Assembly: GCA_002684935.1 (NCBI GenBank)
Contig: NYWC01000113.1
Location: 36,990 to 49,559 of the forward strand
Origin: Gammaproteobacteria bacterium
Lineage (GTDB): Bacteria > Pseudomonadota > Gammaproteobacteria > Pseudomonadales > Pseudohongiellaceae
Direction of reading: 5' to 3'
Length of the DNA: 12,570 nucleotides
The notes beneath the pieces were generated by a model. That model was not told the origin of the DNA, ran no database searches, and saw nothing but the letters and a program-made list of their open reading frames with translations. Shown here piece by piece: positions 1-5,689 of the stretch (the first letter of the stretch is position 1; the number at the start of each line of letters is the position of its first letter). Made by a program: the position numbers and the translations under genes.

Positions 1-194
1 TTCACAATTAGATCGTAATCTTTGGAATCGGAAAAATCAAAAGAGATGCCGAGTCCATCTAATACCTGACAGGTAGCTAGCTCGCCAAGAGTGCCTGTTA
101 TCTTGCTGTTACTATTTACGCTTTGATGATTTAGCGTTTCAGGCTCGCCGTAGGCAATGTCTAACCAGTTGGGATCAATCTTCAGTATTATCAT
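1..194 (-). CDS. N-terminal part of a PD-(D/E)XK-type nuclease, cut by window edge
   Basis: An open minus-strand frame starts at the ATG at 194-192 and runs off the left edge after 64 codons without a stop. The segment from residue 34 reads GTLGELATCQVL and ends in DSKDYDLIV. This resembles the start of the PD-(D/E)XK domain of the group I intron-associated endonuclease / Holliday-junction-resolvase-like family, where the Glu of 'GxxGE' (here E38) and the Asp of 'YDLIV' (here D61) begin the active site. The catalytic ExK motif would lie outside the window. The start overlaps the end of the NinB-like gene by 20 bases and has no good ribosome-binding site, so translational coupling is likely. 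In this recombination operon a junction-resolving or structure-specific nuclease would fit, but the family call rests on a short stretch. Confidence 0.6.
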   Translation of the reverse strand, partial: MIILKIDPNWLDIAYGEPETLNHQSVNSNSKITGTLGELATCQVLDGLGISFDFSDSKDYDLIV

Positions 195-594
195 TCACAG
201 GCCACGGAACGTGGATGCCGAACTTTTCGCCAAGGTATTTATTCAAAACTTCATACGTTTTAATGTAGTCTACTTTGTTTACCTTTGCGCTTGATTCTTC
301 ACCCGTCTGAGCCTTCTGCACGGGTTTCCACAAGTAGCTTTTAACAGCCTCACGGTTCCATTCGATCTCTGGATGATGCTCAAGCAGAACTCGTACATCT
401 AAATGGCGTTCGTTCAGCTCAGCGGCTATCTGTTCGCACCATAAATGAAGTGCAGAGTTTTGCCTGATGCTCCGCTGCTTACCTGTCTTGCAGGTTATGA
501 CCAGATATCGGTCCTTTTGCCAAGCCTCTTCGATATGCTTCTTAACATTTTCTAGCTTATGCTCAGTGTTTACGATCCACAACTCACCCGTCAT
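175..594 (-). CDS. NinB-like recombination protein
   Basis: This 139-aa protein has the layout of the NinB/Orf-like phage recombination family. It starts with a strand-rich segment (about residues 1-40), followed by RSIRQNSALHLW (about 41-52), which matches the 'R-x-x-x-Q-N-x-x-x-H/W' signature of NinB relatives, and then a helical part with KSYLWKPVQ. Lambda NinB (Orf) helps load annealing proteins at SSB-coated single-stranded DNA, and a mediator role in the RecFOR-like step is the family expectation. The ATG at 594 follows an AGGAG Shine-Dalgarno site that overlaps the stop region of the NinG-like gene, 9 bases upstream. The family match comes from pattern recognition, and many marine phage homologues are annotated only as hypothetical. 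Confidence 0.65.
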   Translation of the reverse strand: MTGELWIVNTEHKLENVKKHIEEAWQKDRYLVITCKTGKQRSIRQNSALHLWCEQIAAELNERHLDVRVLLEHHPEIEWNREAVKSYLWKPVQKAQTGEESSAKVNKVDYIKTYEVLNKYLGEKFGIHVPWPVNDNTED

Positions 595-603
595 TTGAGT
601 CTC

Positions 604-1029
604 CTAGTATTCAATGATGTCTATAAAACCAACCGCACCAGCATCTCTGACAGCCTTGATGCGCTTGTACTCCTCACGGTAGTGCCGTGCCACATCCTTC
701 TTGTTCTTGTTGATGGTCTTAGCTAGGCCGATGTCGTTGCGTTTCTCACGCAGTATCTCAAGCATCGCCTCTCCTACCTTGTTGACCATCCATTTGTGAA
801 AGTCATCCGGGTTGCCGCCGAGTTTCTGATGGCATCCGAAGCAATGAGCAAAAACATTGTCAGGGCAATATCTTATAGCCTTGTGCCGCCGAGAGAAGTA
901 GTGCGAGGCGTGGAGCGCAGAGCTGTTCTCCTCGTACTTCTTCCCGCAGCATTCACAAGTCCAATCAGCAGCCTCTCGGACGCACTTGGAAAACCATCTA
1001 TCTTCTGGCTTGATGGTTATCTTAGGCAT
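604..1029 (-). CDS. NinG-like (Rap-like) Cys/His recombination protein
   Basis: This is a 141-aa protein with a metal-binding core: C25xxC28, H40 and H43 in LHASHYFSRRH, and C63xxC66-H67 in HCFGCHQKLGG. This pattern is that of the lambda NinG/Rap family, related to HNH-type folds. Rap is a structure-specific nuclease that cuts branched recombination intermediates. The C-terminal third is lysine/arginine-rich and helical, which suits nucleic-acid binding. The ATG at 1029 follows a GAGGA site and overlaps the end of the upstream 76-aa gene by 8 bases, so the two are probably coupled. It could instead be a generic phage HNH endonuclease, but neighbouring ERF, exonuclease and NinB-like genes favour a NinG role. 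Confidence 0.7.
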   Translation of the reverse strand: MPKITIKPEDRWFSKCVREAADWTCECCGKKYEENSSALHASHYFSRRHKAIRYCPDNVFAHCFGCHQKLGGNPDDFHKWMVNKVGEAMLEILREKRNDIGLAKTINKNKKDVARHYREEYKRIKAVRDAGAVGFIDIIEY

Positions 1030-1252
1030 CAGACTTCCTCACCTTTACAATATGAAAGCCGCCATTGGTGACCTGCTGAACGTCAAAGGTAATATCCTTG
1101 CCGCGCAGCCAGCCTTTGATTGACCAGTAAGCTCTCCGCATTTCATCGTAATCCTCAAACTCGATGGCCTGCGAGTAGCCCATCTCAACAAACGCTTTTA
1201 CTGCTTCGTTTTTGATCTGTCGCTCAGCTTTCTCAAATTCGACAACTTTCAT
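1022..1252 (-). CDS. Hypothetical protein, 76 aa, in recombination operon
   Basis: I do not recognise this small charged protein (MKVVEFEKAERQIKNEAVKA...). The N-terminal half looks helical with alternating charged residues. The C-terminal half (FDVQQVTNGGFHIVKVRK) looks like a beta-hairpin around an NGG turn. No cysteine motif, signal peptide or membrane segment is visible. Its ATG shares one base with the TGA of the upstream SSB-like gene, a GAGGAT site precedes it, and its end overlaps the NinG-like start by 8 bases. It is therefore almost certainly translated as part of the recombination operon, perhaps as an accessory DNA-binding or partner protein; that role is inference from position only. 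Confidence 0.7.
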   Translation of the reverse strand: MKVVEFEKAERQIKNEAVKAFVEMGYSQAIEFEDYDEMRRAYWSIKGWLRGKDITFDVQQVTNGGFHIVKVRKSDA

Positions 1253-1554
1253 CAGAACGGTACATCCTCAGCTAATTTAATTGTTGCGTCTGGACCGCTG
1301 GCAGGATTAGGCGCTTCGCTCGCAATCTTTTCCCATTTCAAGGAAATAAATTTAGCACCAGTTTTACTGTTGGTATTTACCCAGCCTTTCAACTCATACC
1401 CGTATTGTGTCTTTTTTATCTGACCGGAATTTACAGCCTCAAACAGAGCCTTCATGTCATCCTCCGAAATGCTGGCGTAATACTGATCATCCTCAAACTT
1501 AGACTTATTAATGCCCATCAACTGGACCCATTCTTTTGGCTTGTAACTATCCAT
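1252..1554 (-). CDS. Putative single-stranded-DNA-binding-like protein with DVPF tail
   Basis: This 100-aa protein ends in AEDVPF. That resembles the acidic-hydrophobic tip (DDIPF type) of bacterial SSB proteins, which docks recombination and replication enzymes. It is preceded by a low-complexity linker (SEAPNPASGPD), as in SSB. The middle part (YGYELKGWVNTNSKTGAKFISLKWEK) could form beta strands, but the protein is short for a full OB fold and its first 45 residues look helical. An AAGGAG site lies about 8 bases before the ATG, and the gene overlaps the exonuclease end by 8 bases. A role coating or organising single-stranded DNA for the ERF annealing protein is plausible, though the fold is not proven by sequence. 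Confidence 0.55.
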   Translation of the reverse strand: MDSYKPKEWVQLMGINKSKFEDDQYYASISEDDMKALFEAVNSGQIKKTQYGYELKGWVNTNSKTGAKFISLKWEKIASEAPNPASGPDATIKLAEDVPF

Positions 1555-2146
1555 CTATCAATCTCCTTGTTTGTTTATCTGCTAATTGTGCGGCCTCGAT
1601 AATTATCTTGGACGCTTTGTCGATCCATTCATCATCACGTTCTACTTTTAGTTTAAAATCATGATGATCTGGGTTGTAAGAGTAAAACCAGTAATAATCC
1701 AAGCCAAGCACCCACATAGTGCCTTGTACTTGCTGGAAATACTCGCTAGGAAGGCCGCCATCAAGCCTGTAACCTGTATGAGTATGACGCTCTGGGCATT
1801 TGATTTCGATGCCTGTATCGGCCCACAGGCCGTCTGGCGAGCACCCTACATCGTGATCGTCCAAAGCAATCATGCCAACCTGCTTAATCTCTATGTTGTG
1901 CAGCAGCTCAAATTTGCTTCGAGCTTCATCCTCTCGCTCAGTGCCTGTCTCCATTGATTTAGATTTGTAAGTTTCAATGGGTATAGGAACTTCGCGCTCA
2001 GCGACAACTTTATTCAGGTAGGTTTTGGCTGACCGACTTTTAGTGCCTGTCGTTGTAACTAAAAGTTTGAAGTTAGACGCAGTGATGAACCCGCATCTGC
2101 TTCTCAGCCATTCATCGCTGCCTTGCTCGTGATAGAAATATCTCAT
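1547..2146 (-). CDS. YqaJ/lambda-exo-family recombination exonuclease
   Basis: This 199-aa protein is close to the usual size of lambda-exo-type (YqaJ) alkaline exonucleases, which are PD-(D/E)XK enzymes. Visible motifs in order are GSDEWLRSRCGFITASNF (about residues 9-26, the typical N-terminal signature), ETGTEREDEAR (the helix with the conserved Glu), GCSPDGL (catalytic Asp), GIEIKCP (the E-x-K motif) and YFQQVQGTMWVLG (the C-terminal Gln-rich helix). The enzyme is expected to resect 5' ends and leave 3' single strands for the annealing protein. Its ATG overlaps the stop of the ERF gene in an ATGA junction, so annealing protein and exonuclease are coupled, as in classical two-component phage recombination systems such as Red. 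Confidence 0.9.
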   Translation of the reverse strand: MRYFYHEQGSDEWLRSRCGFITASNFKLLVTTTGTKSRSAKTYLNKVVAEREVPIPIETYKSKSMETGTEREDEARSKFELLHNIEIKQVGMIALDDHDVGCSPDGLWADTGIEIKCPERHTHTGYRLDGGLPSEYFQQVQGTMWVLGLDYYWFYSYNPDHHDFKLKVERDDEWIDKASKIIIEAAQLADKQTRRLIDG

Positions 2147-2706
2147 AGGAATGAGTCCTGCTGAGATACTTGCTCTCGCTCTTTGAGAATCTTCCTAAGC
2201 TGGCTTATCTGCTTGTCGCTTAGGTTCCAATTGTCAGCCTTCACAGACCGCAGGCAGGTCACCAGATTCATGCCAGCCTTCTCGCAGTCAGCCTTGATGC
2301 TGTCTATCTTTCCGGTCTCAGCAGGTTCTTCTTCGTGCTGCGCGTCATTGTCGTTCTCAGGATCGCCCAGAGCGAACAGGCCCATCAGGCAGTAGCGCTT
2401 GGCGTAGGTATAGCCAGTGCCACAGCCTTGCTCTGTCTTCTTTACCTTATCGACTAGCGTGAGCTGGGAGTGTGACTGACCGCTCTTCAGATGGATCAAA
2501 GTAATAGTGCAGCCTACCTGATCCTCGGCGTTGACATCAGTGAAGTAGTACACAATATCATCACCGAAACAGTCTCTGGCAGCATCGTTCAGAACCGCTA
2601 CAGACCAGTATTTCTGCTTGGTATGCTTATTAGTTTGGTCTTTTTCTGGTGTGACAAAATTGCCTCTGCATTTGGCAAAGGACTTCCAAAACTCAATGTT
2701 TTCCAT
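2143..2706 (-). CDS. erf: ERF-family single-strand annealing protein
   Basis: This 187-aa protein has the ERF superfamily signature EQGCGTGYTYAKRYCLMGLF at about residues 92-111, followed by an acidic stretch DPENDNDAQ. The N-terminal part (about 1-85) holds the alternating strands of the annealing core. The C-terminal part is a variable helical region ending in a charged tail with a terminal SFL. ERF proteins anneal complementary single strands during phage recombination and genome circularisation. It is the first gene of the minus operon. The ATG follows GGGA with a 7-base gap and lies about 28 bases after the predicted transcription start. The next gene is the partner exonuclease, which supports the call. 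Confidence 0.85.
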   Translation of the reverse strand: MENIEFWKSFAKCRGNFVTPEKDQTNKHTKQKYWSVAVLNDAARDCFGDDIVYYFTDVNAEDQVGCTITLIHLKSGQSHSQLTLVDKVKKTEQGCGTGYTYAKRYCLMGLFALGDPENDNDAQHEEEPAETGKIDSIKADCEKAGMNLVTCLRSVKADNWNLSDKQISQLRKILKEREQVSQQDSFL

Positions 2707-2740
2707 AGATTTTTCCCGTCAAGGTGTAAAAGGAAAGGCG

Positions 2741-2766
2741 AGTGTAGTTGAGTGTGACAGGCGTGT
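2741..2766. promoter_or_regulatory. Phased GTGT box array, site 1 (candidate operator)
   Basis: On the plus strand GTGT begins at 2742, 2752 and 2763, spacings of 10 and 11 bp, in the pattern AGTGT-N5-AGTGT-N6-CGTGT. The boxes cover both the -10 and -35 of the minus promoter. The segment 2755-2768 is also an inverted repeat, TGACA-GGCG-TGTCA. A protein bound here would block or modulate the recombination operon. Binding is inferred from recurrence at three other promoters. Confidence 0.5.
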
Positions 2767-2769
2767 CAA
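2741..2769 (-). promoter_or_regulatory. Promoter of the minus-strand recombination operon
   Basis: Read on the minus strand, TTGACA (2769-2764) is separated by 17 bp from TACACT (2746-2741). The predicted start near 2734 gives a leader of about 28 bases to the ERF start codon. The hexamers coincide with two of the GTGT boxes described separately. Confidence 0.7.
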
Positions 2770-2854
2770 CAGGTGAAGAGGAGTGCGATCAGCCGGACAC
2801 AGGATATGGACACATAGAGGACAATCCGCTTGCTGACGGGTGCAAGGTGCTATT

Positions 2855-2890
2855 TGTTAACACGATGACCGCACAACACAATGTTAACAC
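2855..2890. repeat. Two TGTTAACAC direct repeats with palindromic cores
   Basis: TGTTAACAC occurs at 2855-2863 and 2882-2890. Its core TGTTAACA is a perfect 8-bp palindrome, and the two centres are 27 bp apart. Together with its reverse (GTGTTAACA) it resembles the GTGTTAAA and GTGTTGAC boxes at the phage promoters. It may be a pair of operator half-sites, but no role is proven. Confidence 0.4.
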
Positions 2891-2895
2891 AAAGT

Positions 2896-2936
2896 CACGG
2901 ACAAATTCGCAAAAAAAAAATGCGTTTTTGTCCGTG
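2896..2936. repeat. Large inverted repeat (hairpin) with A-tract loop
   Basis: The arms CACGGACAAA (2896-2905) and TTTGTCCGTG (2927-2936) pair perfectly over 10 bp. A TT/TT internal mismatch follows, then CGCA (2908-2911) with TGCG (2921-2924), closing a loop of nine A residues (2912-2920). On the plus strand the stem is followed by a T-rich stretch at 2938-2953, so it could terminate plus-strand transcripts, but no plus gene lies before it. On the minus strand no T run follows. It could also be a protein-binding dyad or part of an origin. Confidence 0.6.
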
Positions 2937-3233
2937 CATTATTTTTGGGTTTAGATTATGCTCGCAAGACGGTGTGGTAAATCCTGACCGAAACTCAGTG
3001 ATTATGCTCACGATGAGCTGATAACTTGGAACACGATACTTTAACGGCTTTTAGAGGCGGCCGCGCCAGATCAGCGAAGAGATGGCGGCAAACAGGTTTT
3101 GTGGACACGAAGGAGGCTAGACGCGGCTACCACGGATTGGTGAAGGCGTTCCTGCAATTTTGAAGTATCGTACTACGCTCTGAATATGACCACAGGTGTC
3201 CCAAAGCCTCTAAATGACATTTTCGCCTAGAAA
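2937..3233. other. Noncoding region with long-range inverted repeats; possible structured RNA
   Basis: No convincing gene lies here. Visible elements are: a direct repeat GATTATGCTC (2954-2963 and 3000-3009); a small palindrome GCTCA-CGA-TGAGC (3006-3018); a perfect 9-bp inverted pair ACGATACTT (3033-3041) with AAGTATCGT (3163-3171); a second perfect 9-bp pair TTTAGAGGC (3050-3058) with GCCTCTAAA (3206-3214); a nested 6-bp pair GGACAC (3103-3108) with GTGTCC (3196-3201); and local hairpins such as CGCCA/TGGCG near 3064-3087 and ACCA-CGGAT-TGGT near 3129-3141. The first 9-bp pair crosses the other two, as in a pseudoknot or a switch between folds. It could be a noncoding RNA, a replication origin or a packaging-related site. 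I cannot tell which strand would be transcribed. Confidence 0.4.
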
Positions 3234-3260
3234 AGTGTAAAAGATGTGTTGACGAGGTGT
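3234..3260. promoter_or_regulatory. Phased GTGT box array, site 2 (candidate operator)
   Basis: GTGT begins at 3235, 3246 and 3257, exactly 11 bp apart, so all boxes face the same side of the helix. The middle box runs directly into the -35 hexamer (GTGTTGAC). The layout matches the arrays at 2741, 5826 and 12534. Confidence 0.5.
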
Positions 3261-3276
3261 AATATATAGGTATAAT
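3249..3276 (+). promoter_or_regulatory. Strong sigma70-type promoter for the first plus-strand unit
   Basis: TTGACG (3249-3254), a 16-bp spacer and a consensus TATAAT (3271-3276) predict a start near 3283, about 40 bases before the first gene. The spacer length and the flanking GTGT boxes match those of the promoter at 5840. Confidence 0.8.
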
Positions 3277-3285
3277 AGAATCATT

Positions 3286-3304
3286 GAGAGGCATGGTGCA
3301 GCTC
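3286..3304 (+). promoter_or_regulatory. 5' leader hairpin, copy 1
   Basis: The leader can pair GAG (3286-3288) with CTC (3302-3304) and GCA (3291-3293) with TGC (3297-3299), with a tandem AG/AG mismatch between them and a TGG loop. It ends 18 bases before the start codon and just before the ribosome-binding site. A second copy with the same geometry lies at 5878-5896. Confidence 0.4.
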
Positions 3305-3310
3305 ACAAAC

Positions 3311-3325
3311 GGAGAAAAACGAATG
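3311..3325 (+). promoter_or_regulatory. Recurrent ribosome-binding site GGAGAAAAACGAATG
   Basis: This GGAG-AAAAACGA-ATG cassette decides the start at 3323. Identical copies precede the genes at 3601 and 5915, and a form shorter by two A residues precedes 6278. Such uniformity is not seen before the other genes of the window and suggests strong, similarly tuned translation of these products. Confidence 0.75.
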
Positions 3326-3577
3326 ACAACTTATTATGTGATCGCTGAAAGGTACATCAACAGCAATACTGAAGAGCATGGATATGGTGATTACCCAGAG
3401 AGACGCTCTTACATTACTTTGCGAGTGCAAGCTGACACAAAACGCAAAGCGCAAAACAAAGCTAAGAAGATAGACCCAAGAATTTCTTTCAGTGGTATGT
3501 TTGGAAACCAAATTTTAGAAACGCATGAAGTGCTTGAACGCACTTACATTGACCGCAATGGTTTAGAGATTAGTTAA
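3323..3577 (+). CDS. Hypothetical protein, 84 aa, first gene after the plus promoter
   Basis: I do not recognise this small protein. It begins MTTYYVIAERYINSNT, contains a tyrosine-rich N-terminus, a central strand-like segment (SYITLRVQA), a lysine/arginine-rich helix (TKRKAQNKAKKI, about residues 38-49) and a C-terminal part with ETHEVLERTYIDRNG. There are no cysteine motifs and no membrane segment. The ATG at 3323 is chosen because the GGAGAAAAACGA site fits it; the frame is open further upstream to a TTG at 3284 and an ATG at 3293, but those would lie in the leader hairpin. Being first behind a near-consensus promoter, it is probably expressed early and strongly, as small host-modifying phage proteins often are. 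That role is inference only. Confidence 0.75.
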   Translation: MTTYYVIAERYINSNTEEHGYGDYPERRSYITLRVQADTKRKAQNKAKKIDPRISFSGMFGNQILETHEVLERTYIDRNGLEIS

Positions 3578-3600
3578 TTATAAAAACCGGAGAAAAACGA

Positions 3601-3924
3601 ATGTTAGATGTCTTTACAACTTCAACTTATGAAGAAATCCGAAGAGCTACAGTTGATGGTTACGTTGACTTTGATGTGTTTGATCGACAATTGTTTGAGG
3701 ACATTCGGGATCAGCTCACTCACCCAGATAACTCAGACGCTGCTCACAACGTGATGTATGAGGCTTTCGATCTTTGCGCTGACGCTGGAGAAATCACCAA
3801 TGCTCTTATGTCATTCATGAATAGCGGTTCGCTGGACAGCGCTCAGTTTGCTCGCAAGATAATGCAGGAAGCTGTTGATAAAATGACCCGTGACGAAATT
3901 CAGAAGATCGCGGAGGCTCAATAA
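3601..3924 (+). CDS. Hypothetical acidic protein, 107 aa
   Basis: This protein is acidic and mostly helical (MLDVFTTSTYEEIRRATVDGYVDFDVFDRQL...), with helices around residues 9-16, 27-40, 46-60 and 78-103. No known motif, cysteine pair, signal peptide or membrane segment is visible. It lies 23 bases after the 84-aa gene and has an identical GGAGAAAAACGA-ATG site, so the two are co-transcribed and probably made in similar amounts. Its TAA overlaps the ATG of the next gene by one base (TAATG), implying coupling to the small membrane protein. No function can be assigned. Confidence 0.75.
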   Translation: MLDVFTTSTYEEIRRATVDGYVDFDVFDRQLFEDIRDQLTHPDNSDAAHNVMYEAFDLCADAGEITNALMSFMNSGSLDSAQFARKIMQEAVDKMTRDEIQKIAEAQ

Positions 3925-4157
3925 TGAAGATAGTAAAAGAAAGCCTGTACGCAGCGGCCACCACAATTCTGTTTATGTTTATGCTCATAATGCTGTTAAA
4001 CGGAATATTCTCGACAGATCCCTATTACAGCGATGCTTGTGAAGGACGCAAAGCGTGGGAAGCGACAGGGCATGACTATGTGGGCATTCCGGCAGGATCT
4101 GAGCATTGCGAGCCGTGGAAGCCAACTTATAGATGCGGTAGCGCCTGTGTCAATTGA
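3924..4157 (+). CDS. Small membrane protein, 77 aa
   Basis: The N-terminus MKIVKESLYAAATTILFMFMLIMLL has two lysines and then a hydrophobic segment (about residues 8-30) long enough for one membrane span or an uncleaved signal anchor. The remaining 47 residues contain four cysteines (in DACEGR, EHCEP, YRCGS and SACVN), which could form disulfides if exported. It starts at the TAATG junction with the 107-aa gene and overlaps the start of the helicase gene. The family is unknown to me. Its position among early genes allows a role at the host inner membrane, such as superinfection exclusion, but that is speculation. Confidence 0.65.
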   Translation: MKIVKESLYAAATTILFMFMLIMLLNGIFSTDPYYSDACEGRKAWEATGHDYVGIPAGSEHCEPWKPTYRCGSACVN

Positions 4158-5688
4158 GCTAAGGCCACACCAGAAGACCGCAGTTGACGCACTCCGCGCC
4201 AGCTTGCGGTCAGGCCATAAGAGGCCAGTGCTAGCAGCGCCGTGCAGCATGGGCAAGACGCACATTGCGGCCTATATCTTGATGAACGCTGTGGAGAAGA
4301 ACAAGCACAACCCAGATTATCGGGCTGTGTTCTTTGTGGACAGGTTGAAGCTGTTGAGTCAAACCACAGATGTGTTCGACAGTCTGGGAGCCAGCTATAG
4401 CGTGATGCAAGGTGATGATCCGCGCTATGATCCAAGTAAGCCTATTCAAATTGTCAGCATCCAGACGGCTCTGCGGCGTAAGAGTTTTGGTTTTGACATT
4501 GCGGTAGTAGACGAGTGCCATACGCTGTACAAAGGCGTGACAGAGCTTATGAGGCGCTTGAACGGCATACCGTGGATTGGCCTGTCCGCCACGCCGTATG
4601 CGAAATCTATGTCTGCCGAAGGCTTGTACGATGACCTGATCGTCACTTGTACGCCGAGGGATTTAATAAGTGACGGATGGTTGACGAAAACAGAGTATTA
4701 CGTCGGCAGGTCAGTTGACGCTTCTGGACTCAAGACAAAGGCGCTCAGCACTGGCGGCAGTGACTATGACCCGAAGGCTCTAGGCGAGAAGATGCTGGAT
4801 GATGACACGCTGGCTGGCGATATCGTGCAGAATTACGTCAAGCACAGCAACGGCCTTACCAGACGCGCTTTGTGCTTTGCTCCGTCCATAGCCTACAGTA
4901 AGAGCCTAGTTGAGCGTTTCAACTCTGAGATCGGCTCTGAGATCGCCGTACACGTTGATGGCTATATGGACAGGGAGTTACAGAACTACATCTTTGAGGA
5001 CTTTAAGCGCGGAGATTACAAGATTCTGGTCAATAGCAAGCTGACCAACACAGGCTTTGATGATACGGGCATTGAGATCATCATTGACGCCTACAAGACC
5101 AAGAGCCGCATTGCGTGGATTCAAAGAATCGGAAGGTGCTGGCGGATACATCCCGGCAAGGAGAAGGCTACGGTGCTTGATCACGCTGGCAATCTTCAGC
5201 ATTTTAACTCCTTCCCGGAGGACATCATCCCGCATGAGTTGGATTCAGGTGATCGCAGATTTGATGAGAAGAAGCAGACCAAGCAGGAGGAGCGAGAGCC
5301 AATAGTCCGACCTTGCCCAGTATGCCGTAGTGCGATGACAGGCAGGCGCTGCAAGGCTTGTGGACACGTTTTGCCTAGCGATGTGCCTGTGCTGAAGGAC
5401 AATGGCGAGATGCTTGTGAAGGCTGAGAAAGCAGCTTCAAAACTGACCTCAGCAGCAGTCAGAAGAGAAAAGATGAGCAAAACGGGCAAGCAAGCGTGGT
5501 ACAGCACACTGCTCTTATATGCTAAGCAGAAAAATTATAAACACGGTTGGGCATATTGGAAATACAAAGAGTCTATGGACTGTTCTCCTTCTGGTTTGCG
5601 GCAGGTTGTTGCGAAGGAACCGCTGAAAGAGGCGCTAAAATGGATTCAGTCTGAGAACATCCGGTACTCTCATAGGCGTGACAAGTAG
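4147..5688 (+). CDS. Superfamily 2 DNA helicase, RadD/UvsW-like, with C-terminal zinc finger
   Basis: From a GTG at 4147 this gives 513 aa. N-terminal IELRPHQKTAVDAL is the motif Q region. Walker A is APCSMGKT (31-38), motif II is DECH (122-125) and motif III is SAT (147-149). Domain 2 has NSKLTNTGFDD and motif VI QRIGRCWR (about 326-333). Cysteines 390, 393, 402 and 405 (CPVC...CKAC) form a zinc finger. The C-terminal GWAYWKYKE resembles the tail of RadD-type helicases. ATP-driven unwinding or branch remodelling during replication and recombination is expected. In-frame ATGs at 4033, 4072 and 4078 would give up to 551 aa. I prefer 4147 because it removes a long overlap with the membrane protein (11 bases remain) and puts motif Q at the N-terminus, but it lacks a clear ribosome-binding site; 4078 has AGGG at a good distance. 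Confidence 0.9.
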   Translation: MSIELRPHQKTAVDALRASLRSGHKRPVLAAPCSMGKTHIAAYILMNAVEKNKHNPDYRAVFFVDRLKLLSQTTDVFDSLGASYSVMQGDDPRYDPSKPIQIVSIQTALRRKSFGFDIAVVDECHTLYKGVTELMRRLNGIPWIGLSATPYAKSMSAEGLYDDLIVTCTPRDLISDGWLTKTEYYVGRSVDASGLKTKALSTGGSDYDPKALGEKMLDDDTLAGDIVQNYVKHSNGLTRRALCFAPSIAYSKSLVERFNSEIGSEIAVHVDGYMDRELQNYIFEDFKRGDYKILVNSKLTNTGFDDTGIEIIIDAYKTKSRIAWIQRIGRCWRIHPGKEKATVLDHAGNLQHFNSFPEDIIPHELDSGDRRFDEKKQTKQEEREPIVRPCPVCRSAMTGRRCKACGHVLPSDVPVLKDNGEMLVKAEKAASKLTSAAVRREKMSKTGKQAWYSTLLLYAKQKNYKHGWAYWKYKESMDCSPSGLRQVVAKEPLKEALKWIQSENIRYSHRRDK

Positions 5689-5689
5689 C

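Noticed and set aside
2748..2954. Plus-strand open frame of 68 codons in the divergent control region
   Set aside because: It starts inside the minus-strand promoter, has no ribosome-binding site, runs through the operator-like repeats and the hairpin, and its product has no protein-like pattern.
2937..3233. Group I intron, tmRNA or RNase P RNA
   Set aside because: Crossing pairs are present, but none of the conserved core sequences of these RNAs is recognisable, and no split gene flanks the region.
3281..3511. Minus-strand open frame antisense to the 84-aa gene
   Set aside because: It lies fully opposite a better-supported gene with a strong promoter and ribosome-binding site, and ends inside that gene's leader.
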